A model generated the notes under the pieces. The model was given only the letters and a program-made list of their open reading frames with translations. It had not been told where the DNA came from and did no database searches. Positions 35,948 to 45,821 of a stretch of DNA of 64,000 nucleotides are shown one piece after another; the first letter of the stretch is position 1; every line of letters starts with the position of its first letter. The position numbers and the translations under genes were made by a program. This DNA is from Candidatus Marithrix sp. Canyon 246 (lineage in GTDB: Bacteria; Pseudomonadota; Gammaproteobacteria; Beggiatoales; Beggiatoaceae): positions 1 to 64,000 of the forward strand of contig NZ_MCBX01000004.1 of NCBI RefSeq assembly GCF_001723685.1. Direction: 5' to 3'.

Positions 35948-38886
35948 TGTAATGGAATTAATCCACCTTCAGGAATTACATAAGTATCAGTCTTTTCTAA
36001 GTTCATATTCACTTTCCAATAACTGGTATTACCATCTAATTCTGTCAATTCTGCACGTGGTATAATAATACTATTATTAGCTTCCATAGTTGCTTTAAGA
36101 CCATCTGTTTCTGTTGCTGCTTGGTTATTTATTAGTTGAAAAGTTAATGGATTGCCATTAATTAATTTCATATCAAATGTACGTAATTCACCTGATTGTG
36201 TTGTAATAGCATTTATTTTCAATATAGAAGTACGTACATCAAAATATGCCGCATATGATTGTGGACCCACAAATTTTCCGCGTCTATAAACCGTTCCAAA
36301 AGATACACCTCTTAACCAAGTAGTTGCTTGCCCTTGTGGAGTTATACGATCCTTTGCAATTGGTTGGCGTATTAATTGAGTATTGAAAGCTACACCACTG
36401 TCAGGAAACATATGAACAATCGCACTATCATCACCATTGTAACTAGGAACGCTTTTTTGTCCTTGAAATTCTGATATTTTAGCAAATTTACCAGTATTGA
36501 GGTTCATTGTATAGACTTGAAGTGTTTTAGTTTGATCTTTATAAACATCAAAAACTAGAAAATTATCACTAGTTTTACTTAAACTAGGAAAGCCAATATC
36601 TTCACCTTGATCAGGTTCAACCACATTCTGAATAGCACCAGTATTGACGTTCAAAGAATAAATTGCCCAGTTTTGAAAAGTACGCCCATCTGCACCACTA
36701 AATTGATTTAAAGCATCATATAATAATACACCATTAGCATTAAAAGTCATTGAATCAGCAGCGACAATACTATAAACTGGCTGTTTGCTGTCAGAAGGTG
36801 CATATAATTTATAGGTTTTTTCTGTATCAGCCTTCATATCTACTACAGTAATTTTTGGTGTAATTTGTCCATTAGCATCCAACAATACAAAAGCAACATA
36901 TCTACCATCAGGAGACATTGCTACAGAATGATGTGTACCGGGATTATGACGGCAATCTTCTGTACCGGTGGCAGTATGAATTAAACATAAATCATTTTGT
37001 GAAGTAATAAAAGCAGCCATTTCACCACTACCATCAACTGCAATACGAGTAGGAGCTACAGTACTTTGAGAAAGAACAATTGGTTGTTGATCAGTAGGTT
37101 TTTCATCACGGCAAACATGAACACTACCATCTTGTAATAAACAAGCAAATAATAGTGCATCTTCACCTTGAACTGATGGAAAAGAAGCTGGCGGTGGAGT
37201 GCTAGCAGTATTTGCAGTAATTCCAACTTTATCAAAAGCCTCAGCGGCTTTTTGAACTTGTGTAGAATTTTCTCCAAATAATTTTTTAGCAGAATTTAAT
37301 ACAGCTAACCTAGCGTCAACAAATTGAGAATTTTTTAATAAATGGTTAGTAAGTGCGCGATAAAATATTTTTTCAGCATCCTTAATACCAATGCTTTGAG
37401 CAAATAAATAATAAGCATGATTAATAATACCATTATTAATATGTACTCCGCCATTATCACCATCTTCTGTGTTAGGTAAATATTGATAATTGTTCATGTG
37501 TGATGGTTGACTATGATCTTCAGGGCGGCTCATGCTACGAATTATTTCACCTACTTGGGTACCCAATAACCAATCATTTTTACCACTATTTTGACGCGCT
37601 TCAACCATTTCACCAAATATATCAGCAAAGGCTTCATGTAATGCCCCTGATTGATTTTGATAAACCAGATTTGCTGTATGTTGAATAACGCCATGAGTCA
37701 ACTCATGCGCAACTACATCTAAGCTAGCAGCAAATGGTTGCCCATCACCAAAAAACATAGCTTTACCATTCCAGAAGGCATTTTTAAAATTACGTCCAAC
37801 TCGTACTATAGCTACCATATCACCAGCTTTTCCATCTAAGGAATTACGTTGATGACGTTCTAAATAATAATCATAAGTATTAGAAAGATTATAAGCAGCA
37901 CTAACTGCATCAGGCAAAAAACCGATATTTGGATTATTTGATCGTATTAATGGCGCATTAAAAGGTTCTGAATCTGGATTATTCATCCAATCATAAACTA
38001 AAATGACACCCTTTTTTGTAGCAGCGTCATACATAGGTTTACTAGTATTAACCATTAAATATTGACCATTTTCTTCAAACAGATTCAATGGTCGGGTTTG
38101 ACCTAATAAATCTACGCCTGATCCAGTAATAGCGGCATTATGAATTTGGTTAAATTCCGTTAAAATATCAGCATTGAAAGCATCAATAATTATCATAAGT
38201 TTTTGATCTAAGCTAACTTCTAATTCTAATCGCCAAGCAAGTCGAGCTGATGAATCATTATCAGGTAAATAAATAATTAATTCCGGTTTTTTACTTACTT
38301 TAGTATTACTAGGTTTGCCATTTAATGCTTTTTCTTGCGCCATATCGGCAGTAACTACAGGTTTCACATTAAATGGACGACGCTGTTGATTCAGATATGA
38401 ACCATTCATTAAAGTCACATTACCATTGTTATTCAAATGAATGCCGATTTCACTAGGCCATATAGCTAAACCTTGATAACTTTGCTCAAAACGCAAACGG
38501 CTACCACCAGTTAGTTCATCCTTAGTAGATTTAATCATGGTAAAATTTTTACTAGGATTTTCTATTTGTAGTAGAGAACTATTTTTTTTGAGAAAATTAA
38601 CTGCGGTTGTTAAATCACGTGCTTTTATAGAACGAAAACTGCGCTTACTTGCAGCTTCAAGATTTTTGCCGCTAATATATCTAATACTACCATTAAGGTT
38701 TCTAAGTATAGAATCTGATCTAAACCTGACAGGTTTTTGAAACCTGTCAGGTTTGTTTTGAATAATTCTCTGATTATCTGTTTTATTTAATTGATAAAAA
38801 CTAGATTGCATTTTTTCCAGCAAGGAATCTGCATTAGCTGTAAAACTTAGACTGAATATAATTAAGGGGATAAAGAGATAATTCAT
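35944..38886 (-). CDS. Secreted M4-family (thermolysin-like) metalloprotease with propeller-like tail
   Basis: This 980-residue exported protease has a signal peptide (about residues 1-19) and an FTP/PepSY-type propeptide (about 60-240). The M4 catalytic domain holds zinc motif VAHELTHGVIQH near residue 391 and the third ligand region GALHEAFADIFGE near 413. VHINNGIINHAYYLFA is also typical. After about residue 570 a long C-terminal region with repeats like MSPDGRYVAFV suggests a beta-propeller (PD40-like). Residues 45-55 (KPDRFQKPVRF) come from an in-frame dispersed palindrome. The stop overlaps the bioH start by four bases. It probably degrades external proteins. Confidence 0.9.
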   Translation of the reverse strand: MNYLFIPLIIFSLSFTANADSLLEKMQSSFYQLNKTDNQRIIQNKPDRFQKPVRFRSDSILRNLNGSIRYISGKNLEAASKRSFRSIKARDLTTAVNFLKKNSSLLQIENPSKNFTMIKSTKDELTGGSRLRFEQSYQGLAIWPSEIGIHLNNNGNVTLMNGSYLNQQRRPFNVKPVVTADMAQEKALNGKPSNTKVSKKPELIIYLPDNDSSARLAWRLELEVSLDQKLMIIIDAFNADILTEFNQIHNAAITGSGVDLLGQTRPLNLFEENGQYLMVNTSKPMYDAATKKGVILVYDWMNNPDSEPFNAPLIRSNNPNIGFLPDAVSAAYNLSNTYDYYLERHQRNSLDGKAGDMVAIVRVGRNFKNAFWNGKAMFFGDGQPFAASLDVVAHELTHGVIQHTANLVYQNQSGALHEAFADIFGEMVEARQNSGKNDWLLGTQVGEIIRSMSRPEDHSQPSHMNNYQYLPNTEDGDNGGVHINNGIINHAYYLFAQSIGIKDAEKIFYRALTNHLLKNSQFVDARLAVLNSAKKLFGENSTQVQKAAEAFDKVGITANTASTPPPASFPSVQGEDALLFACLLQDGSVHVCRDEKPTDQQPIVLSQSTVAPTRIAVDGSGEMAAFITSQNDLCLIHTATGTEDCRHNPGTHHSVAMSPDGRYVAFVLLDANGQITPKITVVDMKADTEKTYKLYAPSDSKQPVYSIVAADSMTFNANGVLLYDALNQFSGADGRTFQNWAIYSLNVNTGAIQNVVEPDQGEDIGFPSLSKTSDNFLVFDVYKDQTKTLQVYTMNLNTGKFAKISEFQGQKSVPSYNGDDSAIVHMFPDSGVAFNTQLIRQPIAKDRITPQGQATTWLRGVSFGTVYRRGKFVGPQSYAAYFDVRTSILKINAITTQSGELRTFDMKLINGNPLTFQLINNQAATETDGLKATMEANNSIIIPRAELTELDGNTSYWKVNMNLEKTDTYVIPEGGLIPLQ
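38722..38754. repeat. CCTGACAGG palindrome inserted in frame in the M4 protease gene
   Basis: AAACCTGACAGGTTTTT and its near-perfect complement occupy 33 bases, a multiple of three, within the coding sequence. Read on the minus strand they encode KPDRFQKPVRF at residues 45-55, between the signal peptide and the propeptide. Other copies are intergenic at 8361, 38958, 43035 and 47784. Confidence 0.9.
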
Positions 38887-38957
38887 GATTGGTTAATTCC
38901 TATTTTAAAATGATCATTCAGAATTATGATGTACAAATTCAAATAATGCAAATTAAA

Positions 38958-38990
38958 AAACCTGACAGGTTTTTAAAACCTGTCAGGTTT
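38958..38990. repeat. CCTGACAGG palindrome, intergenic copy
   Basis: A perfect 33-base copy lies between the yggX stop and the protease start, both on the minus strand, ten bases after yggX. A short T-run is present on the yggX transcript side, so it probably terminates yggX transcription or separates the two units. Confidence 0.8.
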
Positions 38991-39000
38991 AGTAAGTTTA

Positions 39001-39270
39001 CTACGCTGGTGCGACAAAATCTTTTGGAGCTTCTGAACCTTCTCCAAATAAAAATTTTTCCATTTCTGCTTCTAACATTTTGCGCGTTTTTGGATCAGCT
39101 ACTGCTAAACGATATTCGTTAATTAACATCGTTTGATGCTTTAGCCACATTTGCCAAGCTTCATTAGAAATAGTCAGGTAAATTTGTTTACCTAATTCAC
39201 CCGGATAAGGCGGCAATTTTAAACCTTCAGCTTCTTTACCTAATTTTGCGCAATTTACCATACGACTCAT
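39001..39270 (-). CDS. yggX: Fe(2+)-trafficking protein
   Basis: This 89-residue cytosolic protein limits iron-driven oxidative damage and helps to repair Fe-S clusters. The N-terminus [17 protein letters not shown] with its conserved cysteine (C7), then [12 protein letters not shown] and [17 protein letters not shown], are family hallmarks, and the length is normal. It is usually next to mutY; here mutY is not present, and the gene instead follows the AsmA-like gene on the same strand by 27 bases. Confidence 0.94.
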   Translation of the reverse strand: MSRMVNCAKLGKEAEGLKLPPYPGELGKQIYLTISNEAWQMWLKHQTMLINEYRLAVADPKTRKMLEAEMEKFLFGEGSEAPKDFVAPA

Positions 39271-39297
39271 AGTGACATTATTCCTATATTTATTAAA

Positions 39298-41247
39298 TCA
39301 AAGTGTTAATTTGGGGATTAATTTAAAATTACCACCCTTAGCAGATACTGCAAATTCTAAATCTTGAATTGTCATTCCATATGTTTTCATTTTACCAATT
39401 TTCAATCCTCCATTTATATCTAAATCGCGTAATATTTCTAATGGTAACAATAAAGGATTATCAGAAGAAGAAGGAGAAGATGAGGAAGGAGCTTCGGGAG
39501 GTAAATAACTATCAATATCAATTTGATCTAAATATAAATTAAAAGCAATTGTCGCTTGCTTGATATTTTTTAAATATAAATTACCTATTAAATTAGTTTT
39601 ATCAAGTTTTATCTTTAAATTTTCTAAATTCAATTGAGAGCCACTAGCTTGTAATTTAGTATTTAATGATAAACGCCTTAATACTTTGGCATCTTGAGTT
39701 TTTGGAACTTCTTGATTTAAAGCTTTCAATAAATTACGTGGATTAAAAGGTGCGACTGCCAATCTTGCTTGTGCTTGTATATCAGTAAACATTTTTGTCG
39801 CTTTAATTTTACTAACTAGCAACTTAACTCCTAATAAATTTAATGATAATGCTTCTGATCGCAAATTTTCCTTACCAAGATCAAACTTAATAAAATAGCT
39901 TTGCAACTTATTATTATCAACTTGCACATTCAAATTTTTGAATACCATTACTTGCTTTTTACGCAATTCAAATTCGGTTTTTAAACTTGCATATTTTGTT
40001 GGAAATGGTAATGAGACTTCTAACTTTTTCAACAATTTTTGTGGATTAAAAGTAGGTACATGCAATGTAGCATACATTGTAGGTTCAGAAAATAAATCAT
40101 TAATATTTAATTGAGTATGAAGATTAACTCCAAAAGCGGTTACTTTTACAGGGCTAGAAATTAATTTTTGTCTTTCTAAATCCAGCTGTAATCTTGAAGT
40201 ATATAATTTATTTTCATCAACTAGCAAATTTAGATTTCTAAAATCTAAATTTTTCATATTGGCATTAAAGTTAGTATTTAAACTCACTTTAGTTAAAGGC
40301 AACTTAATATCCATACCTAAAGTTTGCAATAATTTAGGTACATTTAAATTTGCTAATTTAATATTACCTAAAAAACTTGGATTACTAAGAAATTGTTTAA
40401 CTTTTAATTGCCCATTTAAACTAGCATCCATCAGCTTAAATTTCAATTTATCAATAATTAAACTTTCTCGCTTTAAATCCAAATCTACAAAAGTGCTTAC
40501 CGCTAGAGTTTGCTTACCATCGGGTAAAGATTTACCTGCAATTGTCGCAATCATTTCTAATGGATTTAAAGCATATCTTTGAGTTTTAGGATTAAAACTA
40601 AGTTGACTATTAAAATCAAATTTAATTTTAAAGGTTTTTTTACCCCAAAAATCAACCGTGGTTTTTAGTTGAAATTGAATTGGCTTATTTTGAATTATGG
40701 CAGATGTATTTAAATTTAAATTAGATAATATATAGCGTGAGCCAGCTTGTTGATCATCCCAAACCATATGAGAATTATTTACTGATAAACCATTAATATT
40801 AAAGTCTTGCATAGTTTTATCATCTGATTTATCGCCCTGTAAAGCAACTAAATCTTCCCAATTAGTATGACCATCCTGTTTGCGCGTCAACCTAACTTTC
40901 ATTCCATCTACAAAGATAGTATCAACTTCTAATTGCTTACTAAATAATGGTAACAATTTAACACGCACATGGGCTTCATTTAATGAAGCAAATTCAACCG
41001 TGGTATCAAAACCGGGCGCATTACCTAATTTTACTGTAGCCAATTTTAAACCTAGCCAAGGAAAAAATGTGAGACTAATATCACCATCAATAGTTAAACT
41101 ACGCCCAGTCTGTTTCTCAACTAGTTGAGAAATTTGAGTTTTATAATCATTTGGATTAACAACTAAAACAATAACTAAAACTACAGTTAGTACAAGTGCT
41201 GTTATAACAACTAATAATTGCAATATTCTTTTCAAGAATTTATTCAT
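39298..41247 (-). CDS. AsmA family protein
   Basis: The protein has 649 residues from the ATG at 41247; a GTG at 41262 would add five residues and overlap the upstream gene further. An N-terminal membrane anchor (about residues 8-28, LLVVITALVLTVVLVIVL) is followed by the AsmA hallmark NPNDYKTQISQLVEKQTGRSL and a long series of beta-rich segments with LK-x-L patterns. A low-complexity SSSSPSSSD stretch lies near residue 600. AsmA-like proteins of Gram-negative bacteria bridge the envelope and affect lipid transport. In many gammaproteobacteria asmA neighbours mutY and yggX, as yggX does here, which supports the assignment. Confidence 0.88.
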   Translation of the reverse strand: MNKFLKRILQLLVVITALVLTVVLVIVLVVNPNDYKTQISQLVEKQTGRSLTIDGDISLTFFPWLGLKLATVKLGNAPGFDTTVEFASLNEAHVRVKLLPLFSKQLEVDTIFVDGMKVRLTRKQDGHTNWEDLVALQGDKSDDKTMQDFNINGLSVNNSHMVWDDQQAGSRYILSNLNLNTSAIIQNKPIQFQLKTTVDFWGKKTFKIKFDFNSQLSFNPKTQRYALNPLEMIATIAGKSLPDGKQTLAVSTFVDLDLKRESLIIDKLKFKLMDASLNGQLKVKQFLSNPSFLGNIKLANLNVPKLLQTLGMDIKLPLTKVSLNTNFNANMKNLDFRNLNLLVDENKLYTSRLQLDLERQKLISSPVKVTAFGVNLHTQLNINDLFSEPTMYATLHVPTFNPQKLLKKLEVSLPFPTKYASLKTEFELRKKQVMVFKNLNVQVDNNKLQSYFIKFDLGKENLRSEALSLNLLGVKLLVSKIKATKMFTDIQAQARLAVAPFNPRNLLKALNQEVPKTQDAKVLRRLSLNTKLQASGSQLNLENLKIKLDKTNLIGNLYLKNIKQATIAFNLYLDQIDIDSYLPPEAPSSSSPSSSDNPLLLPLEILRDLDINGGLKIGKMKTYGMTIQDLEFAVSAKGGNFKLIPKLTL

Positions 41248-41674
41248 AAATTGCTGTGACACGCCAAACCCAACCTTGTAAAGTCATTTCAATATAAAGA
41301 GGATTATGACCTAGATTACCTAATCTAATCATAAAACGAATTGGTGATTCAAAGAATATAAAACTTGTATGTTGCCACAAAGAACCGTTAATTTGACGCA
41401 AACTTGCAAGTAAATTAGGATAATTAATCATATGATTAATAGCGGCATCTGCAAGAACATCAGGTAAAAAACTACCATTTTTACCCTGAAGCTTTTGCAT
41501 TTTCCATTGAATATTTTCCTTACGAACTCTACGTATAGATTCAATATCTACCAATTGCTCAAATACAATCATATTGTTGGTTGAGACTGCATTATCCAAT
41601 CTATAAAAATTTAGATAAGGCCATAATATATATATTGTTATTATTGATAATAATATTTTAATTATAATCTTCAT
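41240..41674 (-). CDS. DUF2939 family protein
   Basis: This 144-residue protein has an N-terminal membrane anchor (about residues 5-22) and the DUF2939 pattern YLNFYRLDNAVSTNNMIVFEQLVD followed by RVRKENIQWKMQK, here given as short blocks. The C-terminal part (IRFMIRLGNLGHNPLYIEMTLQGWVWRVTAI, in two runs) is predicted to be beta-rich and periplasmic. The function is unknown. The stop overlaps the AsmA-like start, so the two genes are co-translated. Confidence 0.8.
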   Translation of the reverse strand: MKIIIKILLSIITIYILWPYLNFYRLDNAVSTNNMIVFEQLVDIESIRRVRKENIQWKMQKLQGKNGSFLPDVLADAAINHMINYPNLLASLRQINGSLWQHTSFIFFESPIRFMIRLGNLGHNPLYIEMTLQGWVWRVTAIYE

Positions 41675-41699
41675 TAATTTATCCCTATAAAAAATAATA

Positions 41700-42746
41700 T
41701 TATATTATAGAGAATTTAGTTACAATCCGCAATCGCAAACTATTGATAACCACAGAAACACTACTAAATGCCATTGCAGCGGCAGCTATTGCTGGGTGTA
41801 ATATAAATGGATATAAAATTCCCATTGCGATTGGTATTAGTATGATGTTATATCCAAATGCCCAAAATAGGTTTTGTTTTATGGTTCTTATGGTGGCATG
41901 ACTTAGTTTAATTGCATCAACTACCGAATTTAAATTGCCTTGCATGATGGTTAGATCGGCGGTTTCCATCGCAATATCGGTTCCTGTGCCTATGGCAATT
42001 CCTACATCTGCTTGAGCTAAAGCTGGAGCATCATTTATGCCGTCACCTACCATTGCTACTAAGCCTTGGGTTTGTAATTGTTTGATGGTATTAGCTTTAT
42101 CTTTTGGTAATACTTCTGCTATGACTTCTTGAATTCCAACTTGTTTAGCAATTGCGGTGGCTGTGGTTTTGTTGTCGCCGGTTAGCATTATGACTTTTAA
42201 GCCTAATTTTTGCATTTCGGCTATTGCTGCTTTAGAAGTGCTTTTTATTGTATCTGCAATTGCTATGAAACCTACAAATTCATCATTTATTGTTACTGAA
42301 ACTACTGTTTTTCCTTCAGCTTCAAGACTTGCATGGTGGGTTTCGCTTCGCTCTACCCACCCTACTAAATTTTTATTGCTTGCATGGTGGGTTTCGCTTC
42401 GCTCTACCCACCCTACTAAATTTTTATTGGTTAAATTTTTATTGGTTATGTAGGGTGGGTAGAGCGAAGCGAAACCCACCATATTATTACCAATAGCTAT
42501 TTGTTTATCTGATACTGTTGCTATTATTCCTTGCCCACTAATAGCTTTAAATTCTGATGGTTCAAATAATTTTAAGCCACGTTCCTTGGCACATCTGACA
42601 ATCGCTTCACCAAGTGGATGTTCACTACCACGCTCTGCTGATGCCGCTAGTTGTAAAATTTCATTGCTTATCGTTAGATCTGTTACTGTTGCTTGCCCTT
42701 TGGTGATGGTGCCAGTTTTGTCTAAGACGATGGTTTTTAGTTTATG
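41700..42746 (-). pseudogene. 5'-truncated duplicate of copA (C-terminal half)
   Basis: From about 41730 to 42746 this DNA is nearly identical to 43580-44577, covering the end of copA from the DKTGT region through [14 protein letters not shown] and the last two membrane segments. The frame is open throughout but has no start or first half, so it is a 5'-truncated copy. The extreme C-terminus differs ([10 protein letters not shown] instead of LRLKR), which marks the other breakpoint. It carries the same three GGTGGGTTTCGC units as copA, so it was duplicated after that insertion. Confidence 0.9.
42335..42480. repeat. Three GGTGGGTTTCGC units in the copA duplicate
   Basis: Two direct 31-bp units (42335-42365 and 42386-42416) and one inverted unit (42450-42480) are joined by AAATTTTTATTG-type spacers. 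They are identical in layout to those in copA at 44168-44313 and related to the pair between gph and trpE. Confidence 0.9.
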
Positions 42747-42757
42747 AGCGTATAATA

Positions 42758-43000
42758 AGTTTTATAACTACTAAACTAAGAAGAGTACAAAAAGAGAAGA
42801 ATTTAAATTCTAATGGTATATTAGAAATAGACGAAGAAGTATTTGGTGAATTGATTATCAATGCTTTGGTTCATAGAGATTACTATATAAATTCATCAAT
42901 AAAAAGTATAAATGATAAGCCCCGGAAAATTGACAAACTATTGAAAAAATTAAAAGTGGTATATCTATTCATCGCAATCCCATATATATTTTATAAATGA
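42758..43000 (+). pseudogene. Relic of an AlbA_2/RecG-like ATP-binding protein
   Basis: The plus-strand frame from 42758 encodes ILEIDEEVFGELIINALVHRDYYI, the hallmark of the HATPase_c_4 domain at the C-terminus of 'ATP-dependent DNA helicase RecG-like/putative DNA-binding' proteins. A frame change later gives TIEKIKSGISIHRNPI, also typical of that domain. The N-terminal half is missing and the frame is broken. The relic starts about 12 bases beyond the truncated copA copy, and the CCTGACAGG palindrome follows 34 bases after its end. Confidence 0.7.
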
Positions 43001-43034
43001 TAATTATAATTTAGGTGTATTATTCTTAGAATTG

Positions 43035-43059
43035 CTGACAGGTTTTAAAAACCTGTCAG
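43035..43059. repeat. CCTGACAGG palindrome, short copy
   Basis: CTGACAGGTTTT and its complement form a 25-base version that lacks the outer AAAC bases. It lies between a decayed ATP-binding gene and the tail-collar-like gene. Confidence 0.75.
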
Positions 43060-43119
43060 GGAATAATGTTTAATTAAATTATGAATAGACTTTTTGAGGA
43101 TAGCATATAGCTATTTTTA

Positions 43120-43455
43120 TTAGTTACGAGATGGATATTGACCTATAATACAGATTATATAATTCATAAATCCATTTGTATGCAAAACCTGTTTGCGAAG
43201 ATCTGGCAAGGCAAAAGTAGTCCTACCATCACCACCATAAGTATTACCTAATATAGAATAAAGTGCTGAGTTTTGTCTGATATTTAATAATTGACCTTGA
43301 GCTAATGCCCAGTTCCTTGGAGCAAAATTACCTGCAAATAATTTAACTTCTCCTAGCATGGGTTCTGCCTGAATGGCTTGAAGAGGAGTAAATGCCAGAA
43401 GAAACGTTAATAAAATTCCTAAAGAAAAGGATTTACGCATAGTTTTATTTTTCAT
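43120..43455 (-). CDS. Short secreted tail-collar-domain protein (internally deleted)
   Basis: This 111-residue protein has a signal peptide (about residues 6-31) followed by the phage Tail Collar/microcystin-dependent protein motif: PMLGEVKLFAGNFAPRNWALAQGQLL in short runs, then YGGDGRTTFALPDLR. Normal members have about 170-190 residues. Here the DLR motif is followed after a few residues by NYIICIIGQYPSRN, which is the usual C-terminus of the full-length protein, so the middle (about 60-70 residues) is gone. It may still be made, but is probably a reduced or decaying form. Confidence 0.65.
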   Translation of the reverse strand: MKNKTMRKSFSLGILLTFLLAFTPLQAIQAEPMLGEVKLFAGNFAPRNWALAQGQLLNIRQNSALYSILGNTYGGDGRTTFALPDLRKQVLHTNGFMNYIICIIGQYPSRN

Positions 43456-43553
43456 TTGATTTATATATATCCTATAGAAGAAAAAGACGATAATTTTAGT
43501 TCATTTAAATTAAATGTCAAGTTTTTTTTCTAAAAAAATTTCAAGGCGTATAG

Positions 43554-45794
43554 TTACCTTTTTAATCGTAAACTATTCATAACCACAGAAACACTACTAA
43601 ATGCCATTGCAGCGGCAGCTATTGCTGGGTGTAATATAAATGGATATAAAATTCCCATTGCGATTGGTATTAGTATGATGTTATATCCAAATGCCCAAAA
43701 TAGGTTTTGTTTTATGGTTCTTATGGTGGCATGACTTAGTTTAATTGCATCAACTACCGAATTTAAATTACCTTGCATGATGGTTAAATCGGCGGTTTCC
43801 ATCGCAATATCGGTTCCTGTACCTATGGCAATTCCTACATCTGCTTGAGCTAAAGCTGGAGCATCATTTATGCCGTCACCTACCATTGCTACTAAGCCTT
43901 GGGTTTGTAGTTGTTTGATGGTATTTGCTTTATCTTTTGGTAATACTTCTGCTATGACTTCTTGAATTCCAACTTGTTTAGCAATTGCGGTGGCTGTGGT
44001 TTTGTTGTCGCCGGTTAGCATTATGACTTTTAAGCCTAATTTTTGCATTTCGGCTATTGCTGCTTTAGAAGTGCTTTTTATTGTATCTGCAATTGCTATG
44101 AAACCTACAAATTCATCATTTATTGTTACTGAAACTACTGTTTTTCCTTCAGCTTCAAGACTTGCATGGTGGGTTTCGCTTCGCTCTACCCACCCTACTA
44201 AATTTTTATTGCTTGCATGGTGGGTTTCGCTTCGCTCTACCCACCCTACTAAATTTTTATTGGTTAAATTTTTATTGGTTATGTAGGGTGGGTAGAGCGA
44301 AGCGAAACCCACCATATTATTACCAATAGCTATTTGTTTATCTGATACTGTTGCTATTATTCCTTGCCCACTAATAGCTTTAAATTCTGATGGTTCAAAT
44401 AATTTTAAGCCACGTTCCTTGGCACATCTGACAATCGCTTCACCAAGTGGATGTTCACTACCACGCTCTGCTGATGCTGCTAGTTGTAAAATTTCATTGC
44501 TTATAGTTAGATCTGTTACTGTTGCTTGCCCTTTGGTGATGGTGCCAGTTTTGTCTAAGACGATGGTTTTTAGTTTATGTGCTTGTTCTAAGGCTTGACT
44601 ATTTTTAAATAAAATTCCTTGTAATGCCCCTTTACCGGTGCCAACCATAATCGCTGTTGGAGTTGCTAAGCCTAATGCGCAAGGGCAAGCAATTACTAAT
44701 ACTGTTACCATTCTAATCATACTATCTGTAAAGTCAGCACCTATAGCTAACCACCAGATTAATAAAGTAAAAATAGATAATATAATTATGGCTGGTACAA
44801 AAATACTTGCGACTTTATCTGCTAAATTTTGAATATCTGGCTTACTACCTTGGGCTTCTTGAACAAGGCGAATAATATTAGCCAAAGCGGTATCTGCACC
44901 AACTTTAGTTGCAATTATTTTTAGTAATCCTTGTTTATTCAGTGTCGCGCCAATGACATTATCATCTTTAGATTTTGACACTGCCAAACTTTCACCAGTT
45001 ATCATACTTTCATCGACGCTAGATTGCCCTTCAATGACTTTGCCATCAACCGGAATTTTTTCGCCCGGGCGTACAATGATTAGATCACCTACCAGCAATT
45101 TTTCAATGGCTATATCTTGTTCGATTCCGTCACGTATTACTTTGGCGGTTTTAGCTTGAAGCCCGATTAATTTTTCAATAGCGGCACCGGTTTTAGTTTT
45201 AGCTTTAGCTTCTAATAATTTGCCTAATTTAATTAGGGTAATAATAAGTGCCGCTGTTTCAAAATAGACATGTTCACCCCAAATTGGATTTAAAATCACC
45301 GCTAAGCTATAAAAAAAGGCAACAGAACTACCCATTGCCACCAATACATCCATATTAGCAGCACCATTTCTAAGCGATTTCCAAGAACCAACATAAAAAT
45401 CCCAACCTACATAGAATTGTACAGGCAGCGTCATGGCAAACATTAACCAATTCACCCAGCTAGCATGTGCCCATTCACCAATCAAACTAAAATCGCGACT
45501 CATGCTTAATACAAAAAGCGGCAAAGTAAAAATTAAGCCAATCCAAAATTTGTTAGCAATATCATTTGCTTCTGCTGGTTTTTCTACAGCAACATCATAA
45601 CCCGCGCGTTTAATAGCGGCAACAATGTCAGCAGGAGAAACTTGCTTAGGAGAATATTCAATACTCGCAGACTCGGTTGCATAATTAACATTAGCAGCAA
45701 CAACACCCGGAGTTTTTTTTAATAAGCTTCGTTCAACAGTGCGCACGCAATTGGCGCACATCATTCCTGTTATGTTTAAGTTTATTTTAGCCAT
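43554..45794 (-). CDS. copA: Copper-exporting P-type ATPase
   Basis: This 746-residue P1B-ATPase pumps Cu(I) across the inner membrane. One N-terminal heavy-metal domain has C13-A-N-C16. The membrane part carries [11 protein letters not shown] (metal site CPC), and the cytoplasmic domains carry [10 protein letters not shown] (phosphorylated Asp), the SEHPLGEAI nucleotide site and [11 protein letters not shown]. The nucleotide-binding domain contains an extra stretch of about 50 residues with two [15 protein letters not shown] repeats, encoded by inserted palindromic units between IAIGNN and LEAEGKT. As the frame is kept and the motifs are intact, it may still function. It follows a relic of a DUF4143-type ATPase. 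Confidence 0.93.
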   Translation of the reverse strand: MAKINLNITGMMCANCVRTVERSLLKKTPGVVAANVNYATESASIEYSPKQVSPADIVAAIKRAGYDVAVEKPAEANDIANKFWIGLIFTLPLFVLSMSRDFSLIGEWAHASWVNWLMFAMTLPVQFYVGWDFYVGSWKSLRNGAANMDVLVAMGSSVAFFYSLAVILNPIWGEHVYFETAALIITLIKLGKLLEAKAKTKTGAAIEKLIGLQAKTAKVIRDGIEQDIAIEKLLVGDLIIVRPGEKIPVDGKVIEGQSSVDESMITGESLAVSKSKDDNVIGATLNKQGLLKIIATKVGADTALANIIRLVQEAQGSKPDIQNLADKVASIFVPAIIILSIFTLLIWWLAIGADFTDSMIRMVTVLVIACPCALGLATPTAIMVGTGKGALQGILFKNSQALEQAHKLKTIVLDKTGTITKGQATVTDLTISNEILQLAASAERGSEHPLGEAIVRCAKERGLKLFEPSEFKAISGQGIIATVSDKQIAIGNNMVGFASLYPPYITNKNLTNKNLVGWVERSETHHASNKNLVGWVERSETHHASLEAEGKTVVSVTINDEFVGFIAIADTIKSTSKAAIAEMQKLGLKVIMLTGDNKTTATAIAKQVGIQEVIAEVLPKDKANTIKQLQTQGLVAMVGDGINDAPALAQADVGIAIGTGTDIAMETADLTIMQGNLNSVVDAIKLSHATIRTIKQNLFWAFGYNIILIPIAMGILYPFILHPAIAAAAMAFSSVSVVMNSLRLKR
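44168..44313. repeat. Three GGTGGGTTTCGC units inside copA
   Basis: Direct units at 44168-44198 and 44219-44249 and an inverted unit at 44283-44313 lie within the copA coding region. The two direct units encode the repeated peptide [12 protein letters not shown] on the minus strand; the inverted one encodes [12 protein letters not shown]. They interrupt the nucleotide-binding domain without breaking the frame. Confidence 0.92.
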
Positions 45795-45821
45795 TTATGT
45801 ATGATACTCACTTTGGAAGTT

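Noticed and set aside
42157-44329. Plus-strand open frames across the copA copies with THPTKF repeats
   Set aside because: They are antisense to copA and arise from the inserted GGTGGGTTTCGC units; no RBS or family match.
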